Below, one piece after another: positions 15,810-25,445 of a DNA stretch of 37,318 nt (its first letter is position 1; the number at the start of each line of letters is the position of its first letter). Source of the DNA: an uncultured Paracoccaceae bacterium (lineage in GTDB: Bacteria; Pseudomonadota; Alphaproteobacteria; Rhodobacterales; Rhodobacteraceae); the NCBI GenBank assembly GCA_937146765.1, contig CAKZRP010000053.1:1-37318 (forward strand), written 5' to 3'. Both the position numbers and the translations under genes were made by a program. The notes under the pieces are model-generated. The model had not been told where the DNA came from and ran no database searches. It saw only the letters and a program-made list of their open reading frames with translations.

Positions 15810-18374
15810 ATGGATGATACACCAAAAGCGGTTCTGATTACCCCCACCGCGCCGGTGGCGAATCATACCCATGGCGGGCGCGCAAAATGTCTGCAGCGCC
15901 TCGTCCGCCTCGATCTGCCGGTGCCGCGCACGGTGGCCCTGTCCTTTGACGCGGTGCATGAGATTGCCGAGGGGTATATGGTCGACGTGCAGGCCATCCT
16001 TGCGGATCTGCGACCCGATGCGCTCCTTTGCGTGCGCCCTTCCTCTGAGGATCCCGACTGGGGCGGGCCCGGGGCGGTTCTGAACATCGGCATGAATGAC
16101 GCGCGGTACATCGACCTGAGCGACAGTCTCGGCCCGGATGCGGCGGCGGCGCTCTACCTGCGGTTCGTGCAATCCTATGCGGTGCATGTGGCGCGGCTCG
16201 ATCCCGATGTCTTTGAGGATGTCGAGGATGGCGGCCCCGATGCGCTTTCGGAAATGCTGCAGGCCTATGAGGCGGAAGCCGACGAACCCTTCCCGCAGGA
16301 CCCGGGCGAACAGCTGGCCGCGGTGCTGCGGTCGATGGCGCGGGCCTGGGAGGGCACCTCGGCGCGGCTGTTGCGTGCCGCCAAAGGCGCACCGGAGGAT
16401 GCCGGTCTCGGCCTTGTGGTGCAGGAGATGGTACCGGGGTTGGGGCAGGGCGAATGCGGCTCCGGCGTGTTGCAACTGGTCAATTCCCAGACCGGCATGC
16501 CGCAGATCACCGGCCGCTACCTGAGCCAGAGCCAGGGGCGCGATGCGCTCGGGCAGGATGCGGAGTCGATCTACCTGGAACGTGATGGCCGAGGCCCCTC
16601 ACTGGAAGAACTGGCGCCGGCAGCCTTTGCCGAGCTGAAGGCCCATGCGGCGCTGATGCGCGCGCGCCTGCGCGAGGAGATGCAGGTGGAATTCGTGATC
16701 GAGAGCGGTCACGTGCATATCCTTGACGGGGTAAGGGTGACGCGTTCGGCGCGGGCGGCCGTGCGCATCGCGGTGCGGCTGGCCGAAGACGGGATCATCC
16801 CGCCGGAAGAGGCGGTGATGCGGGTGGACGCCCATTCAATGAACGAGCTTCTGCACCGGCAGGTGGATCCGAAGGCGCGGCGTGACGTGATCGGGACCGG
16901 CATCGCGGCAAGCCCGGGGGCCGCCACCGGACGGTTGGTCTTTACCGCCACCGAGGCGCAGGCGAGCAAGTCGCGGGGAGAGCCCTGCATCCTGGCCCGC
17001 CGTGAGACCTCGCCCGAGGACGTGCGCGGCATGCATGCGGCGGCGGGGGTGCTGACCGAGAAGGGCGGCATGACCAGCCATGCGGCCGTGATTGGTCGTG
17101 GTCTGGGTCTTCCCTGCATCGTCGGAGCTTCCTCGCTGCGGTTTGACAGCCGTCGCAAACAACTGACATCCCGGGATGGGCGGGTGTTCAAGGCGGGCGA
17201 GGTGATCACCGTCGATGGCACCTCTGGACAGGTGCTTGCGGGTGAGCCCGCCATGATGGAGGCAGCGCAGGACGAGGCTTTCCAGACCTTGATGGCCTGG
17301 GCCGATGCTGCGCGCGATATAGGCATCCGCGCCAATGCCGACACGCCGCAGGACGCGCAGACTGCGCGCAATTTCAACGCCCAGGGGATCGGTCTGTGCC
17401 GGACCGAGCACATGTTCTTTGATCCCGGTCGCCTGACGGTGATGCGGGAGATGATCTTCGCCGAGACCTCTTCCGGGCGGGCGGCGGTGCTGGCCCGGCT
17501 TTTGCCGATGCAGCGCAAGGACTTCCGCGAGTTGTTCCGGATTATGGAAGGGCTGCCGGTCTGCATCCGCCTCTTCGACCCGCCACTGCATGAATTCCTG
17601 CCCACCACCAATGCAGGCCAGCGCGAATTGTCCGAAGCCCTCGGCCTGCCGGTCTCTGACGTGACACGGCGGGTGGAGGAGATGGGCGAATATAACCCCA
17701 TGCTCGGCATGCGCGGCGTGCGGCTTGGGGTGACCGTGCCGGAAATCTACGACATGCAGGCGCGCGCGATCTTTGAGGCGACGTTGGAGGCCTCCAAGGA
17801 TGGGGCGCCGGTGGTGCCGGAGATCATGATCCCGCTGGTTTCGGCCAAACGCGAGGTGGAACTGGTCAAGACCCGTATCGACGCGGTGGCGGCGGCGGTG
17901 AAGGCCGAGCGCGGTCGCGATTTTACCTATCGTCTCGGGGTGATGGTAGAGACCCCCCGTGCGGCCTTGCGCGCGGACGAAATCGCGGTGCACACCGCCT
18001 TCATGAGCTTCGGGACCAATGACCTCACCCAGATGACCTATGGGCTGTCGCGCGACGATGCGGGCCGCTTCATGTCCGCCTATGTGCAGCAGGGTGTCTT
18101 TCCCGAGGACCCGTTTCACGTGCTTGATACCGAGGGTGTGGGCGAGCTGCTGCAGCTTGGCGTGCAGCGGGGGCGCAAGGCGCGCCCGGAAATTACGCTT
18201 TCGATCTGCGGTGAGCACGGCGGCAACCCCGAATCAATTGCCTTTTGCCGTGCAGCAGGGTTCGATTATGTCTCCTGTTCGCCCTATCGCGTGCCCGCCG
18301 CGCGGCTTGCAGCGGCCCAATTGGCGATAGCCGACAAAACCGGCAGAATAGCGCCGACATACATAAAAAATTAA
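15810..18374 (+). CDS. ppdK: Pyruvate, phosphate dikinase-like PEP-utilizing enzyme
   Basis: Probably interconverts pyruvate + ATP + phosphate with PEP + AMP + diphosphate. At 854 residues it is slightly short for a PPDK. The swivelling phosphohistidine domain is clear in TEKGGMTSHAAVIGRGLG with His424. The C-terminal PEP/pyruvate barrel shows GLCRTEHMFF, GTNDLTQMTYGLSRDD, and SICGEHGGNPE with the catalytic Cys800. The N-terminal ATP-grasp part is divergent: LCVRPSSEDPDWGGPGAVLNIGMND stands in place of the usual SVRSGA..SMPGMMDTVLNLG block. The frame is open to 15675, but ATG 15810 has a GCAGGGA ribosome site and the first recognisable homology follows it. It follows glyS but is separated from it by a terminator. 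The gene symbol assumes orthology despite the N-terminal divergence. Confidence 0.83.
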   Translation: MDDTPKAVLITPTAPVANHTHGGRAKCLQRLVRLDLPVPRTVALSFDAVHEIAEGYMVDVQAILADLRPDALLCVRPSSEDPDWGGPGAVLNIGMNDARYIDLSDSLGPDAAAALYLRFVQSYAVHVARLDPDVFEDVEDGGPDALSEMLQAYEAEADEPFPQDPGEQLAAVLRSMARAWEGTSARLLRAAKGAPEDAGLGLVVQEMVPGLGQGECGSGVLQLVNSQTGMPQITGRYLSQSQGRDALGQDAESIYLERDGRGPSLEELAPAAFAELKAHAALMRARLREEMQVEFVIESGHVHILDGVRVTRSARAAVRIAVRLAEDGIIPPEEAVMRVDAHSMNELLHRQVDPKARRDVIGTGIAASPGAATGRLVFTATEAQASKSRGEPCILARRETSPEDVRGMHAAAGVLTEKGGMTSHAAVIGRGLGLPCIVGASSLRFDSRRKQLTSRDGRVFKAGEVITVDGTSGQVLAGEPAMMEAAQDEAFQTLMAWADAARDIGIRANADTPQDAQTARNFNAQGIGLCRTEHMFFDPGRLTVMREMIFAETSSGRAAVLARLLPMQRKDFRELFRIMEGLPVCIRLFDPPLHEFLPTTNAGQRELSEALGLPVSDVTRRVEEMGEYNPMLGMRGVRLGVTVPEIYDMQARAIFEATLEASKDGAPVVPEIMIPLVSAKREVELVKTRIDAVAAAVKAERGRDFTYRLGVMVETPRAALRADEIAVHTAFMSFGTNDLTQMTYGLSRDDAGRFMSAYVQQGVFPEDPFHVLDTEGVGELLQLGVQRGRKARPEITLSICGEHGGNPESIAFCRAAGFDYVSCSPYRVPAARLAAAQLAIADKTGRIAPTYIKN

Positions 18375-18445
18375 CGAATTCAGGGTTTTTCACCGGCGAA
18401 AGAAACATCGCCGCATCGATGTGAGCCTTCGGCCATAACGGGTAT

Positions 18446-18468
18446 ACGTCCGTCCGGGTGGACGTTTT
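18446..18468 (+). terminator. Possible terminator after the PPDK-like gene
   Basis: A short 6-bp stem ACGTCC / GGACGT has an 8-base loop and is followed by TTTG. Weak but plausible. The 170-base gap between the stop at 18374 and the next start holds nothing else I can assign. Confidence 0.35.
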
Positions 18469-18544
18469 GACATAATTCCGTTACCGGGTGCCGTCGCTTG
18501 CGGCTTGCTTGCCACCGCAGGCAGTGGAACCGGGGGTACCCTGA

Positions 18545-19189
18545 ATGAAACGAATTCTCATGTGCGCCGCGTTCGTCGCGGCTACACTCGGTAGTGGCAT
18601 GGCCTCTGCCGACGTGGGGCTGGACGCGCTGTTCAAACAGGAGCAGTCGACGCTTCAGGCCGCACCAAAGGAGCGCATGCAGCGCTTCCTTGGGGGCAGT
18701 AGACACGGCCGTGACAAGAACGTGACGAAGGTGCAGTTTACGCGCGCCTTCCTCGACAGCCGCCCCGAGGCCACCGGCGGCAGCGAATTTGAATGCCTCG
18801 CCGAAGCGCTCTATTTCGAGGCGCGGGGCGAGACGGTGAAAGGCCAGTTTGCCGTCGCCGAGGTGATCCTGAACCGGGTGAAGAGCACGCAGTTTCCCGA
18901 TACGATTTGCGGCGTCATCAATCAGGGCACCGGCAAACGCTACCAGTGCCAGTTCACCTATACCTGCGACGGGCGCGAGGAAGTGATCCGCGAGCAGGGG
19001 GCCTTTGACCGGGTGTCGAAAGTGGCGCGGCTGATGCTGGACGGGGTGAATCCCAAGCTGACCGAAGGCGCCACTTATTACCACACCACCGGGGTGACGC
19101 CGCGCTGGTCGCGGACCTTTACCAATACCGCCCGGATCGGGGTGCATCTCTTCTATCGCGACGAACGCTACCGGACGGCGTCGAAGTGA
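18545..19189 (+). CDS. Cell-wall hydrolase (SleB / Hydrolase_2 domain)
   Basis: A 214-residue exported protein with a signal peptide (MKRILMCAAFVAATLGSGMASA). Residues ~80-205 form a Hydrolase_2/SleB-type domain: FECLAEALYFEARGE with the likely catalytic Glu, GQFAVAEVILNRVKSTQFP, TICGVINQG and YQCQFTYTCDG. These enzymes act as peptidoglycan lytic transglycosylases or amidases. The family is common in roseobacters, where individual roles are mostly unassigned. It is a single gene flanked by hairpins on both sides. Its ribosome site is a GGGGG run about eight bases upstream. Confidence 0.9.
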   Translation: MKRILMCAAFVAATLGSGMASADVGLDALFKQEQSTLQAAPKERMQRFLGGSRHGRDKNVTKVQFTRAFLDSRPEATGGSEFECLAEALYFEARGETVKGQFAVAEVILNRVKSTQFPDTICGVINQGTGKRYQCQFTYTCDGREEVIREQGAFDRVSKVARLMLDGVNPKLTEGATYYHTTGVTPRWSRTFTNTARIGVHLFYRDERYRTASK

Positions 19190-19210
19190 TATGCCTGCCT
19201 TTGCGGGCCG

Positions 19211-19249
19211 GAGACGGTTCTTCGGCGTGACTGCGCCGTTTTCCGTCTC
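19211..19249 (+). terminator. Nested hairpin terminator of the cell-wall hydrolase gene
   Basis: An inner stem CGGCG / CGCCG is directly followed by TTTT. An outer pair GAGACGG / CCGTCTC encloses both. It starts 21 bases after the stop codon. Confidence 0.6.
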
Positions 19250-19349
19250 TGGCACGGCGGCTCTGGGCCTGTTATGCGGATGAAAGCCGCGTAAACCTGT
19301 GACTCCGGCACAGCAGCCCCATGTCCAAAGCCAGCCAAAGGCCACGCCC

Positions 19350-20270
19350 ATGAGTTCCGATATCCATCTCGCCTTCGCGCATCCGTCCGAACGTTCCGCC
19401 GCGACCGCCCGACCGGGGCCGCTGGATCGCATCTCGCTGCGCGACCATATCGTCGAGGTGGAGATCGGTGCCTTTCAGCAGGAGCGAGGCACCACCCAGC
19501 GGGTCTGCTTCAACGTGGTGGTGGAGATTGCACCGCTGCCGGCGGATCTCGATGACGACGTGGACCGCATCCTTTCTTATGACAAGGTGACCGAGGCGAT
19601 CGCTTTTGAGTTGGCGCGGGAACGTCTGGCGCTGCTCGAAACCCTTGCCGAACGGATCGCCGAGCGGATCTTGCTGGAACCGCAGGCGGTGCGCGCCTTT
19701 GTGCGGATCGAAAAGCTCGACCGGGGACCGGGCAAGCTGGGCGTCGAGATTGTCCGCGCCGCCGACCAGGTGCGCCACGAGGGCAACGAGGACACAAGGC
19801 CGCATCCGCGCCTGATGTATCTCTCCAACAGCGCCATCGACAGCGTGAATCTCTCGGGCTGGATCGACCAGATGGAATGCACCGAAAGGCCGCTGATCCT
19901 CTGTGTCGGAGCGCATGAGCTGGCGGTGCCGACGACCGGGCACAAATGGACCCAGCGCCGCATTGATCTTCTGGCAATTGAACAAAATGCCTGGCGCTTG
20001 GCCGCGAAGGATCACCGCTGCAAGGTGGTTGAGACCCGAACCGAACTGGACTGGGCGATGAAGAACGGGCAGATTTGTGTCTGGGCGCCCTCCAAGATCG
20101 TGCTGGACGCGGTGGAGGGGCCGACCGAGCCGCCGTCGAATGCGGTTGCGCTCGCCGCGTGGTTCGCCTCTACTTTCGAAGCTGAAGAAATGATCGTGAT
20201 TGGCGCCACCCTGCCGGAGAACCCCGGTGTTCCGCTGCGCGCCCATGCTGAGGAGCAACCAACCCTGTGA
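19350..20270 (+). CDS. folB: Dihydroneopterin aldolase with ~150-residue C-terminal extension
   Basis: Converts dihydroneopterin to 6-hydroxymethyl-dihydropterin in folate synthesis. It has 306 residues, against about 120 for ordinary FolB. The FolB domain is residues ~24-137. Aligned by eye to E. coli and S. aureus FolB it keeps the catalytic Glu45 (FQQERG), Tyr77 (LSYDKV) and Lys122 (VRIEKL), plus LLETLAERIAERIL and the closing GVEIVR. Residues ~155-306 are additional; QRRIDLLAIEQNAWRLA and the segment SNAVALAAWFASTFEAEEMI resemble the C-terminal half of amino-acid-kinase folds, an inference only. ATG 19350 has AAAGG upstream. The stop overlaps the folP start by 4 bases (GTGA), so the two are translationally coupled. 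Confidence 0.88.
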   Translation: MSSDIHLAFAHPSERSAATARPGPLDRISLRDHIVEVEIGAFQQERGTTQRVCFNVVVEIAPLPADLDDDVDRILSYDKVTEAIAFELARERLALLETLAERIAERILLEPQAVRAFVRIEKLDRGPGKLGVEIVRAADQVRHEGNEDTRPHPRLMYLSNSAIDSVNLSGWIDQMECTERPLILCVGAHELAVPTTGHKWTQRRIDLLAIEQNAWRLAAKDHRCKVVETRTELDWAMKNGQICVWAPSKIVLDAVEGPTEPPSNAVALAAWFASTFEAEEMIVIGATLPENPGVPLRAHAEEQPTL

Positions 20271-21262
20271 AGTATTACCGCCCTTTGGTCCGACATGGTG
20301 AGGCGCGCCCGGAGGGCGCCATCCACCTCGCGGGCAGCGCGCTTTGGTTCACCGAGGTCGAAATCCTGGAACGCAACGCCCCGCCGCGCCTCGTGCCGGC
20401 GGGACTTTTGCCTGAGGAAGTGCGGTTCCGCCTGATGAGCCGCCGGGCCGCCATTGCGGGCCTCGACATGACTCATCCGCAGATCATGGGCATCCTGAAC
20501 GTCACGCCGGACAGTTTTTCCGATGGTGGCACGCATGACGAGTGCGATCGGGCCACCCAAGCCGCCCTGCAGATGGTGGCGGATGGGGCCTCGATCATTG
20601 ACGTGGGCGGCGAAAGCACCCGTCCCGGTGCGACCGAGGTCGAAGAGCTGGAAGAGATCACCCGCACCGCGCCGGTGATCTCCGCCATCCGCGATCAGAG
20701 CGAAGTGCCGATCTCGATTGACACCCGCAAGGCCACCGTCGCGATGGAAGCGCTGGAGGTTGGCGCCTCCTTGATCAACGATGTGTCGGGGTTCACTTTT
20801 GATGCCGCGCTGGCGCCCTTGGCGGCGCAGGCGGGGGTGCCGGTCTGCGTGATGCATTCGCAAGGCGATCCGATGACCATGCAGGACGATCCGCGCTACG
20901 ACAATGTGGTGCTCGACGTCTATGATTTTCTGACCGCGCAGGTGGACCAGCTGGAGGCGATTGGGGTCTTGCGCGAGCAGATCGTGATTGATCCCGGCAT
21001 CGGCTTTGGCAAAAGCGAGGCGCATAACCTTGCTTTGTTGCGCAATCTGAGCCTGTTTCACGGCATCGGCTGTCCGATCCTGCTCGGGGTCTCGCGCAAG
21101 GGGTTCATCGGGCGGATCGGCGGGGAACCGCAGGCCAATCGGCGGGCGCCCGGCTCGATTGCCGTGGGGCTTGCAGGGATTGCGCAAGGCGTGCAATTGC
21201 TACGGGTGCATGATGTGGCCGAGACAGCGCAGGCGCTGCGCCTGTGGCAGGCCACGAGATAA
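20267..21262 (+). CDS. folP: Dihydropteroate synthase
   Basis: Condenses hydroxymethyl-dihydropterin diphosphate with p-aminobenzoate; the sulfonamide target. It has 331 residues. MGILNVTPDSFSDGG, SIIDVGGESTRPGA, PISIDTRK, LINDVSGF, IVIDPGIGFGK and LLGVSRKGFIG are the full set of DHPS motifs. About 75 residues precede the TIM barrel, longer than in E. coli. The GTG start at 20267 overlaps the folB stop and has GAGGAG a few bases upstream. glmM follows 66 bases later, the same folP-glmM order as in enterobacteria. folK (HPPK), the step between FolB and FolP, is not in the window. Confidence 0.96.
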   Translation: MKYYRPLVRHGEARPEGAIHLAGSALWFTEVEILERNAPPRLVPAGLLPEEVRFRLMSRRAAIAGLDMTHPQIMGILNVTPDSFSDGGTHDECDRATQAALQMVADGASIIDVGGESTRPGATEVEELEEITRTAPVISAIRDQSEVPISIDTRKATVAMEALEVGASLINDVSGFTFDAALAPLAAQAGVPVCVMHSQGDPMTMQDDPRYDNVVLDVYDFLTAQVDQLEAIGVLREQIVIDPGIGFGKSEAHNLALLRNLSLFHGIGCPILLGVSRKGFIGRIGGEPQANRRAPGSIAVGLAGIAQGVQLLRVHDVAETAQALRLWQATR

Positions 21263-21328
21263 CAAGACTTCGGCGGCTGCGGGCAGGGGACTGACCAAAC
21301 TGGCCGACCGGCCAGAGGAGCGGTCGAG

Positions 21329-22672
21329 ATGCGCAAACTCTTTGGAACCGACGGTGTGCGGGGCAAGGCGAATATCCACCCGATGACGGCGGATATGGCT
21401 CTGCGCATCGGCGCGGCGGTGGGCCGCTATTTCCGCCGGGAGACCGATACGGTGCACCGGGTGGTGATCGGCAAGGACACCCGCCTGTCCGGCTATATGT
21501 TCGAGAGCGCGTTGACGGCGGGGCTGACATCGACTGGTATGAATGTTCTGTTGCTCGGTCCGGTGCCCACCCCCGCTGTGGGGCTGATGACCCGCTCGAT
21601 GCGGGCGGATCTCGGCGTGATGATCTCGGCCAGCCACAACCCGGCCGAGGACAATGGCATCAAGTTCTTTGGCCCCGATGGCTATAAGCTGTCGGACGAA
21701 GTGGAGCTGGAGCTGGAAGCGCTGATCGAAGCCGGGGTGGAGCCTGCGCAGTCGCAAAACATCGGGCGCGCCAAGCGGATCGACGATGCGCGGTTCCGTT
21801 ACGGTGAGCGGGTCAAAAGCTCGCTGCCGCGCGATATGCGGCTTGATGGGCTCAAGGTGGTGATCGACTGCGCCAATGGCGCCGCGCACCGCGCTGCGCC
21901 GGAAATCCTCTGGGAGCTCGGGGCGGATGTGATCCCGGTAGGGGTCTCGCCCGATGGGGTGAACATCAACCGCGGCTGTGGCTCGACCCAGCCGGCGGTC
22001 GCGGCAGAGACCGTAGTGGCCCATGGCGCCCATGTGGGGATCTGTCTGGATGGCGATGCGGACCGGGTGATCGTGATCGACGAGACCGGCCAGATTGCCG
22101 ATGGAGATCAGTTGATGGCGCTTTTGGCCTCGGCCTGGGCGGCGGACGGGCGACTGTCTGGCGGCGCGCTGGTGGCCACGGTGATGTCGAACCTTGGCCT
22201 CGAGCGGTTTCTGGCCGCGCGGGGCATCGGGCTGGAGCGCACCGCGGTGGGCGATCGCTACGTTGTGGAGCGGATGCGCGAAGGCGGCTTCAACCTCGGC
22301 GGCGAGCAATCGGGCCATATCGTGATGAGCGACTATGCCACCACCGGCGACGGGCTGATGGCGGGGCTGCATTTCCTTGCCGAGATGGTGCGGCAGGGTA
22401 AGAAGGCCTCTGAGCTGGCGCAGCAGTTCGAGCCTGTGCCGCAGTTGCTGAAGAACGTGCGGTTTGAGGCGGGGCAGGTGCCGCTGGAGGCGGCGCGGGT
22501 GCAGGAGGCGATCTCGGGTGCTGAGGCGATGCTGAACGGACATGGTCGCTTGCTGATCCGCAAGTCGGGCACCGAGCCACTGATCCGGGTGATGGCGGAA
22601 TGCGAGGACGCAGGCTTGCTCAATCGCGCGGTGGATGAGGTTGTGGCGGCGGTGGAAGCGGCCACCGCCTGA
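21329..22672 (+). CDS. glmM: Phosphoglucosamine mutase
   Basis: Converts glucosamine-6-phosphate to glucosamine-1-phosphate for UDP-GlcNAc, hence peptidoglycan and lipopolysaccharide. It has 447 residues, normal length. [15 protein letters not shown] is the canonical start. The phosphoserine is Ser102 in [17 protein letters not shown], the metal loop is [11 protein letters not shown], the sugar loop is GGEQSGHI, and the phosphate-binding [12 protein letters not shown] sits near the C-terminus. AGAGGAG precedes the ATG. It is the last gene of the folB-folP-glmM unit and is followed by GC-rich hairpins and a dispersed repeat. Confidence 0.97.
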   Translation: MRKLFGTDGVRGKANIHPMTADMALRIGAAVGRYFRRETDTVHRVVIGKDTRLSGYMFESALTAGLTSTGMNVLLLGPVPTPAVGLMTRSMRADLGVMISASHNPAEDNGIKFFGPDGYKLSDEVELELEALIEAGVEPAQSQNIGRAKRIDDARFRYGERVKSSLPRDMRLDGLKVVIDCANGAAHRAAPEILWELGADVIPVGVSPDGVNINRGCGSTQPAVAAETVVAHGAHVGICLDGDADRVIVIDETGQIADGDQLMALLASAWAADGRLSGGALVATVMSNLGLERFLAARGIGLERTAVGDRYVVERMREGGFNLGGEQSGHIVMSDYATTGDGLMAGLHFLAEMVRQGKKASELAQQFEPVPQLLKNVRFEAGQVPLEAARVQEAISGAEAMLNGHGRLLIRKSGTEPLIRVMAECEDAGLLNRAVDEVVAAVEAATA

Positions 22673-22690
22673 GGGATCTAAAGCGGCAAG

Positions 22691-22710
22691 AAGGGGGCGC
22701 TGCCCCCTTT
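22691..22710 (+). terminator. Hairpin after glmM
   Basis: AAGGGGGC / GCCCCCTT form an 8-bp stem with a 3-base loop and only a short T-run. A second GGGCCC-TGC-GGGCCC hairpin follows immediately. Plausible terminator between the convergent glmM and EamA genes. Confidence 0.5.
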
Positions 22711-22721
22711 GGGCCCTGCGG

Positions 22722-22755
22722 GCCCATCCCCCGGGATATTTTTTAGAAGATGAAG
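22722..22755 (+). repeat. Dispersed intergenic repeat, copy B
   Basis: A CCC-rich block is followed by GGATATTTTTTAGAAGATGA. It lies between the convergent ends of glmM and the EamA gene. Same core as the copies at 1851, 27117 and 34103. Confidence 0.75.
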
Positions 22756-22763
22756 AAGCGGGC

Positions 22764-23663
22764 CTAGCTGAGGCCAAAGAGGCGTTTGAGCGCGCCATAT
22801 TGGCTGAGGGCGACCCCAGCGAGGATCAGGGCGAGGGCGACGAGGAGCGTGCTCGGCAGGGGTTCCTTGAGGATCAGCGCGCCGAGGAGCACCGCAAAGA
22901 GCGGCACCAGATAATTGGTGAGGCTCATAAAGGTGGGGCCGGCGCCGCGGATCACCAATACCCGCAACAGGTTTGCTCCTGCGGTGGGGATCAGACCGAG
23001 GATGGCGAGCCAGATCCAGGTTTCCGTGGAGAGGGCGGGCGGCGCACCTTCGACCACCCAAGCGACCGGGAAGATCCCCAAAGAGCCGATCAGCAAGAGA
23101 ATGGCGGCAAGGCCGACCGGGTCCACCTCGGGCAGGCGGCGCACGGAGATCGAGGAAAACGCATAGCAGGCGGCGGCTGCAAGGCAGGCGAGGCGGCCTG
23201 CACTCTCCATCGACGTTCCCGTGCTCTCCAGTGCTTGGCCGCCGATGAGCATGGCCACACCGAAAAAGCCGATCACCACGCCAATGAACCGACGTATCGT
23301 CAGCGGCTCGGCGGCAAAGAAATGCGCGAGCGGCAGCACCATCAAGGGGATCGCCGACATGCTGACGCCGGCAAAGCCCGAGGTGACATATTGCAGTCCC
23401 CAGCTGATCAGCATGAAGGGCAGGGTGGAGCTGAGAAAGCCGACGAGGATCACGACGGGCCAGTTGCTCGGTCCCGAGAACAGGCGAAAGCCACGTGTGG
23501 CCCAGACCGCGGTCAGCAAGAGCCCGGCAAAGCCAATGCGCCCGGCGGCGAGCCAGAAGGGGGTGATCCCCTGCAAGGCCAGTTCCACCACCAGAAATGT
23601 GCCGCCCCAGGTGAGGCCAAGGGCGCCCACCATGACCCAATAGCGGGGGTGAATTTCGGGCAT
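22764..23663 (-). CDS. EamA/DMT-family transporter
   Basis: An inner-membrane drug/metabolite-type exporter with two EamA repeats and about ten hydrophobic segments in 299 residues. Repeat 1 begins MVGALGLTWGGTFLVVELAL and includes RIGFAGLLLTAVW; repeat 2 begins ACLAAAACYAFSSISVRRLP and ends in LLGALILKEPLPSTLLVALA. The frame is open to 23717, but ATG 23663 has a strong AAGGAGAG ribosome site and the natural N-terminus. The substrate is unknown; family members export amino acids and various metabolites. It is transcribed away from ilvC's terminator and toward glmM. Confidence 0.88.
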   Translation of the reverse strand: MPEIHPRYWVMVGALGLTWGGTFLVVELALQGITPFWLAAGRIGFAGLLLTAVWATRGFRLFSGPSNWPVVILVGFLSSTLPFMLISWGLQYVTSGFAGVSMSAIPLMVLPLAHFFAAEPLTIRRFIGVVIGFFGVAMLIGGQALESTGTSMESAGRLACLAAAACYAFSSISVRRLPEVDPVGLAAILLLIGSLGIFPVAWVVEGAPPALSTETWIWLAILGLIPTAGANLLRVLVIRGAGPTFMSLTNYLVPLFAVLLGALILKEPLPSTLLVALALILAGVALSQYGALKRLFGLS

Positions 23664-23761
23664 TGTCGCTCTCCTTATATTGGCGCGGACAAGAGCGCGG
23701 CGCGGCGGTAAGGTCAAGCAGGGAGACTTCGCGCCGGGGCGAAGGATTGGACGCTCAAAGG

Positions 23762-23791
23762 AAAAGGCGCCCCGGTCTCCCGAGGCGCCCT
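23762..23791 (-). terminator. Intrinsic terminator of ilvC
   Basis: Read on the minus strand, GGCGCCTCGG and CCGGGGCGCC form a stem around GAGA, followed by TTTTCCTTT. It begins about 40 bases past the ilvC stop. Confidence 0.75.
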
Positions 23792-23829
23792 GCAGAGGTC
23801 CGGGGCAGGGGAGATCCCCTGCGGCAGCC

Positions 23830-24891
<1,062 letters not shown>

Positions 24892-24949
24892 TCATAGGCA
24901 TCCTTGCGCCGGATTCGAGGGCGCGTTGCTCATAAAATCACGTTTTTTC

Positions 24950-24964
24950 GCGATAGCTATTCGC
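24950..24964. promoter_or_regulatory. Imperfect 15-base palindrome, candidate Lrp operator
   Basis: GCGATAGCTATTCGC has matched GCGA/TCGC ends around an AT-containing core. It is 25 bases before the first Lrp ATG and within the ilvC divergent gap. The length and imperfect symmetry fit Lrp/AsnC operators in general. Nothing more specific can be claimed. Confidence 0.3.
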
Positions 24965-24989
24965 AACATGGTGGAATACTATCAGATTC

Positions 24990-25445
24990 ATGCTTGATGA
25001 TCTGGATCGGCGCATATTGCGCAACCTTCAAAGTGACCCAACCCAGTCGCTGCCGGACCTGGCGGACCATCTGGGACTCACTGCCTCGCGCCTGTCGCGG
25101 CGGCTCGACAAGCTGCGCGAGGGCGGCGTGCTGAAGGGCGTGCGGGCCCATATCGACTGGCAGGCCTTGGGCTATGCGGTGGAGGTCTCCTTGCGAGTGA
25201 CGCTGGACAAGACCAACCCGCGCGCCTTTGACGAATTTATCCCTGCCGCCCGCGAGATCCCCGAGGTGCTGGAGATCCAGACCTTTCTCGGACAGGTCGA
25301 CGTGCGCCTCAGCGTGATTGCGCGCGACATGACCCACTATCAGGCGATCTACCGCGAGCGGATCCTGCAATTGCCAAATATAGCCGATATCGAGGCGTTG
25401 ATGCATGTGGCCAAGATCAAGACCAGCATGGGCCTGCCGCTGTGA
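24990..25445 (+). CDS. Lrp/AsnC-family transcriptional regulator (first of tandem pair)
   Basis: A 151-residue regulator with an N-terminal winged helix-turn-helix (LDDLDRRILRNLQSDPTQSL, then LADHLGLTASRLSRRLDKLR as recognition helix). It is followed by a C-terminal ligand-binding RAM domain with the VLEIQTFLGQVDVRLSVIARD segment. These proteins bind DNA as dimers or octamers and usually sense amino acids. No ribosome site is visible before the ATG. A TACTAT hexamer ends 7 bases upstream, so a leaderless mRNA is possible. The stop overlaps the next Lrp gene (GTGA). Confidence 0.9.
   Translation: MLDDLDRRILRNLQSDPTQSLPDLADHLGLTASRLSRRLDKLREGGVLKGVRAHIDWQALGYAVEVSLRVTLDKTNPRAFDEFIPAAREIPEVLEIQTFLGQVDVRLSVIARDMTHYQAIYRERILQLPNIADIEALMHVAKIKTSMGLPL

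Noticed and set aside
16836..18218. 460-residue open frame antisense to the PPDK-like gene
   Set aside because: His/Arg/Gly-rich composition and no motif; the sense strand has catalytic residues of a known enzyme throughout.
18467..18472. TTGACA hexamer upstream of the cell-wall hydrolase gene
   Set aside because: A perfect -35 hexamer, but no acceptable -10 at 16-18 bases; it also overlaps the possible terminator stem.
20012..21196. 394-residue open frame antisense to folB/folP
   Set aside because: No domain pattern, and it spans two genuine genes on the other strand.
21200..22798. 532-residue open frame antisense to glmM
   Set aside because: Same antisense pattern; glmM on the plus strand is complete and canonical.
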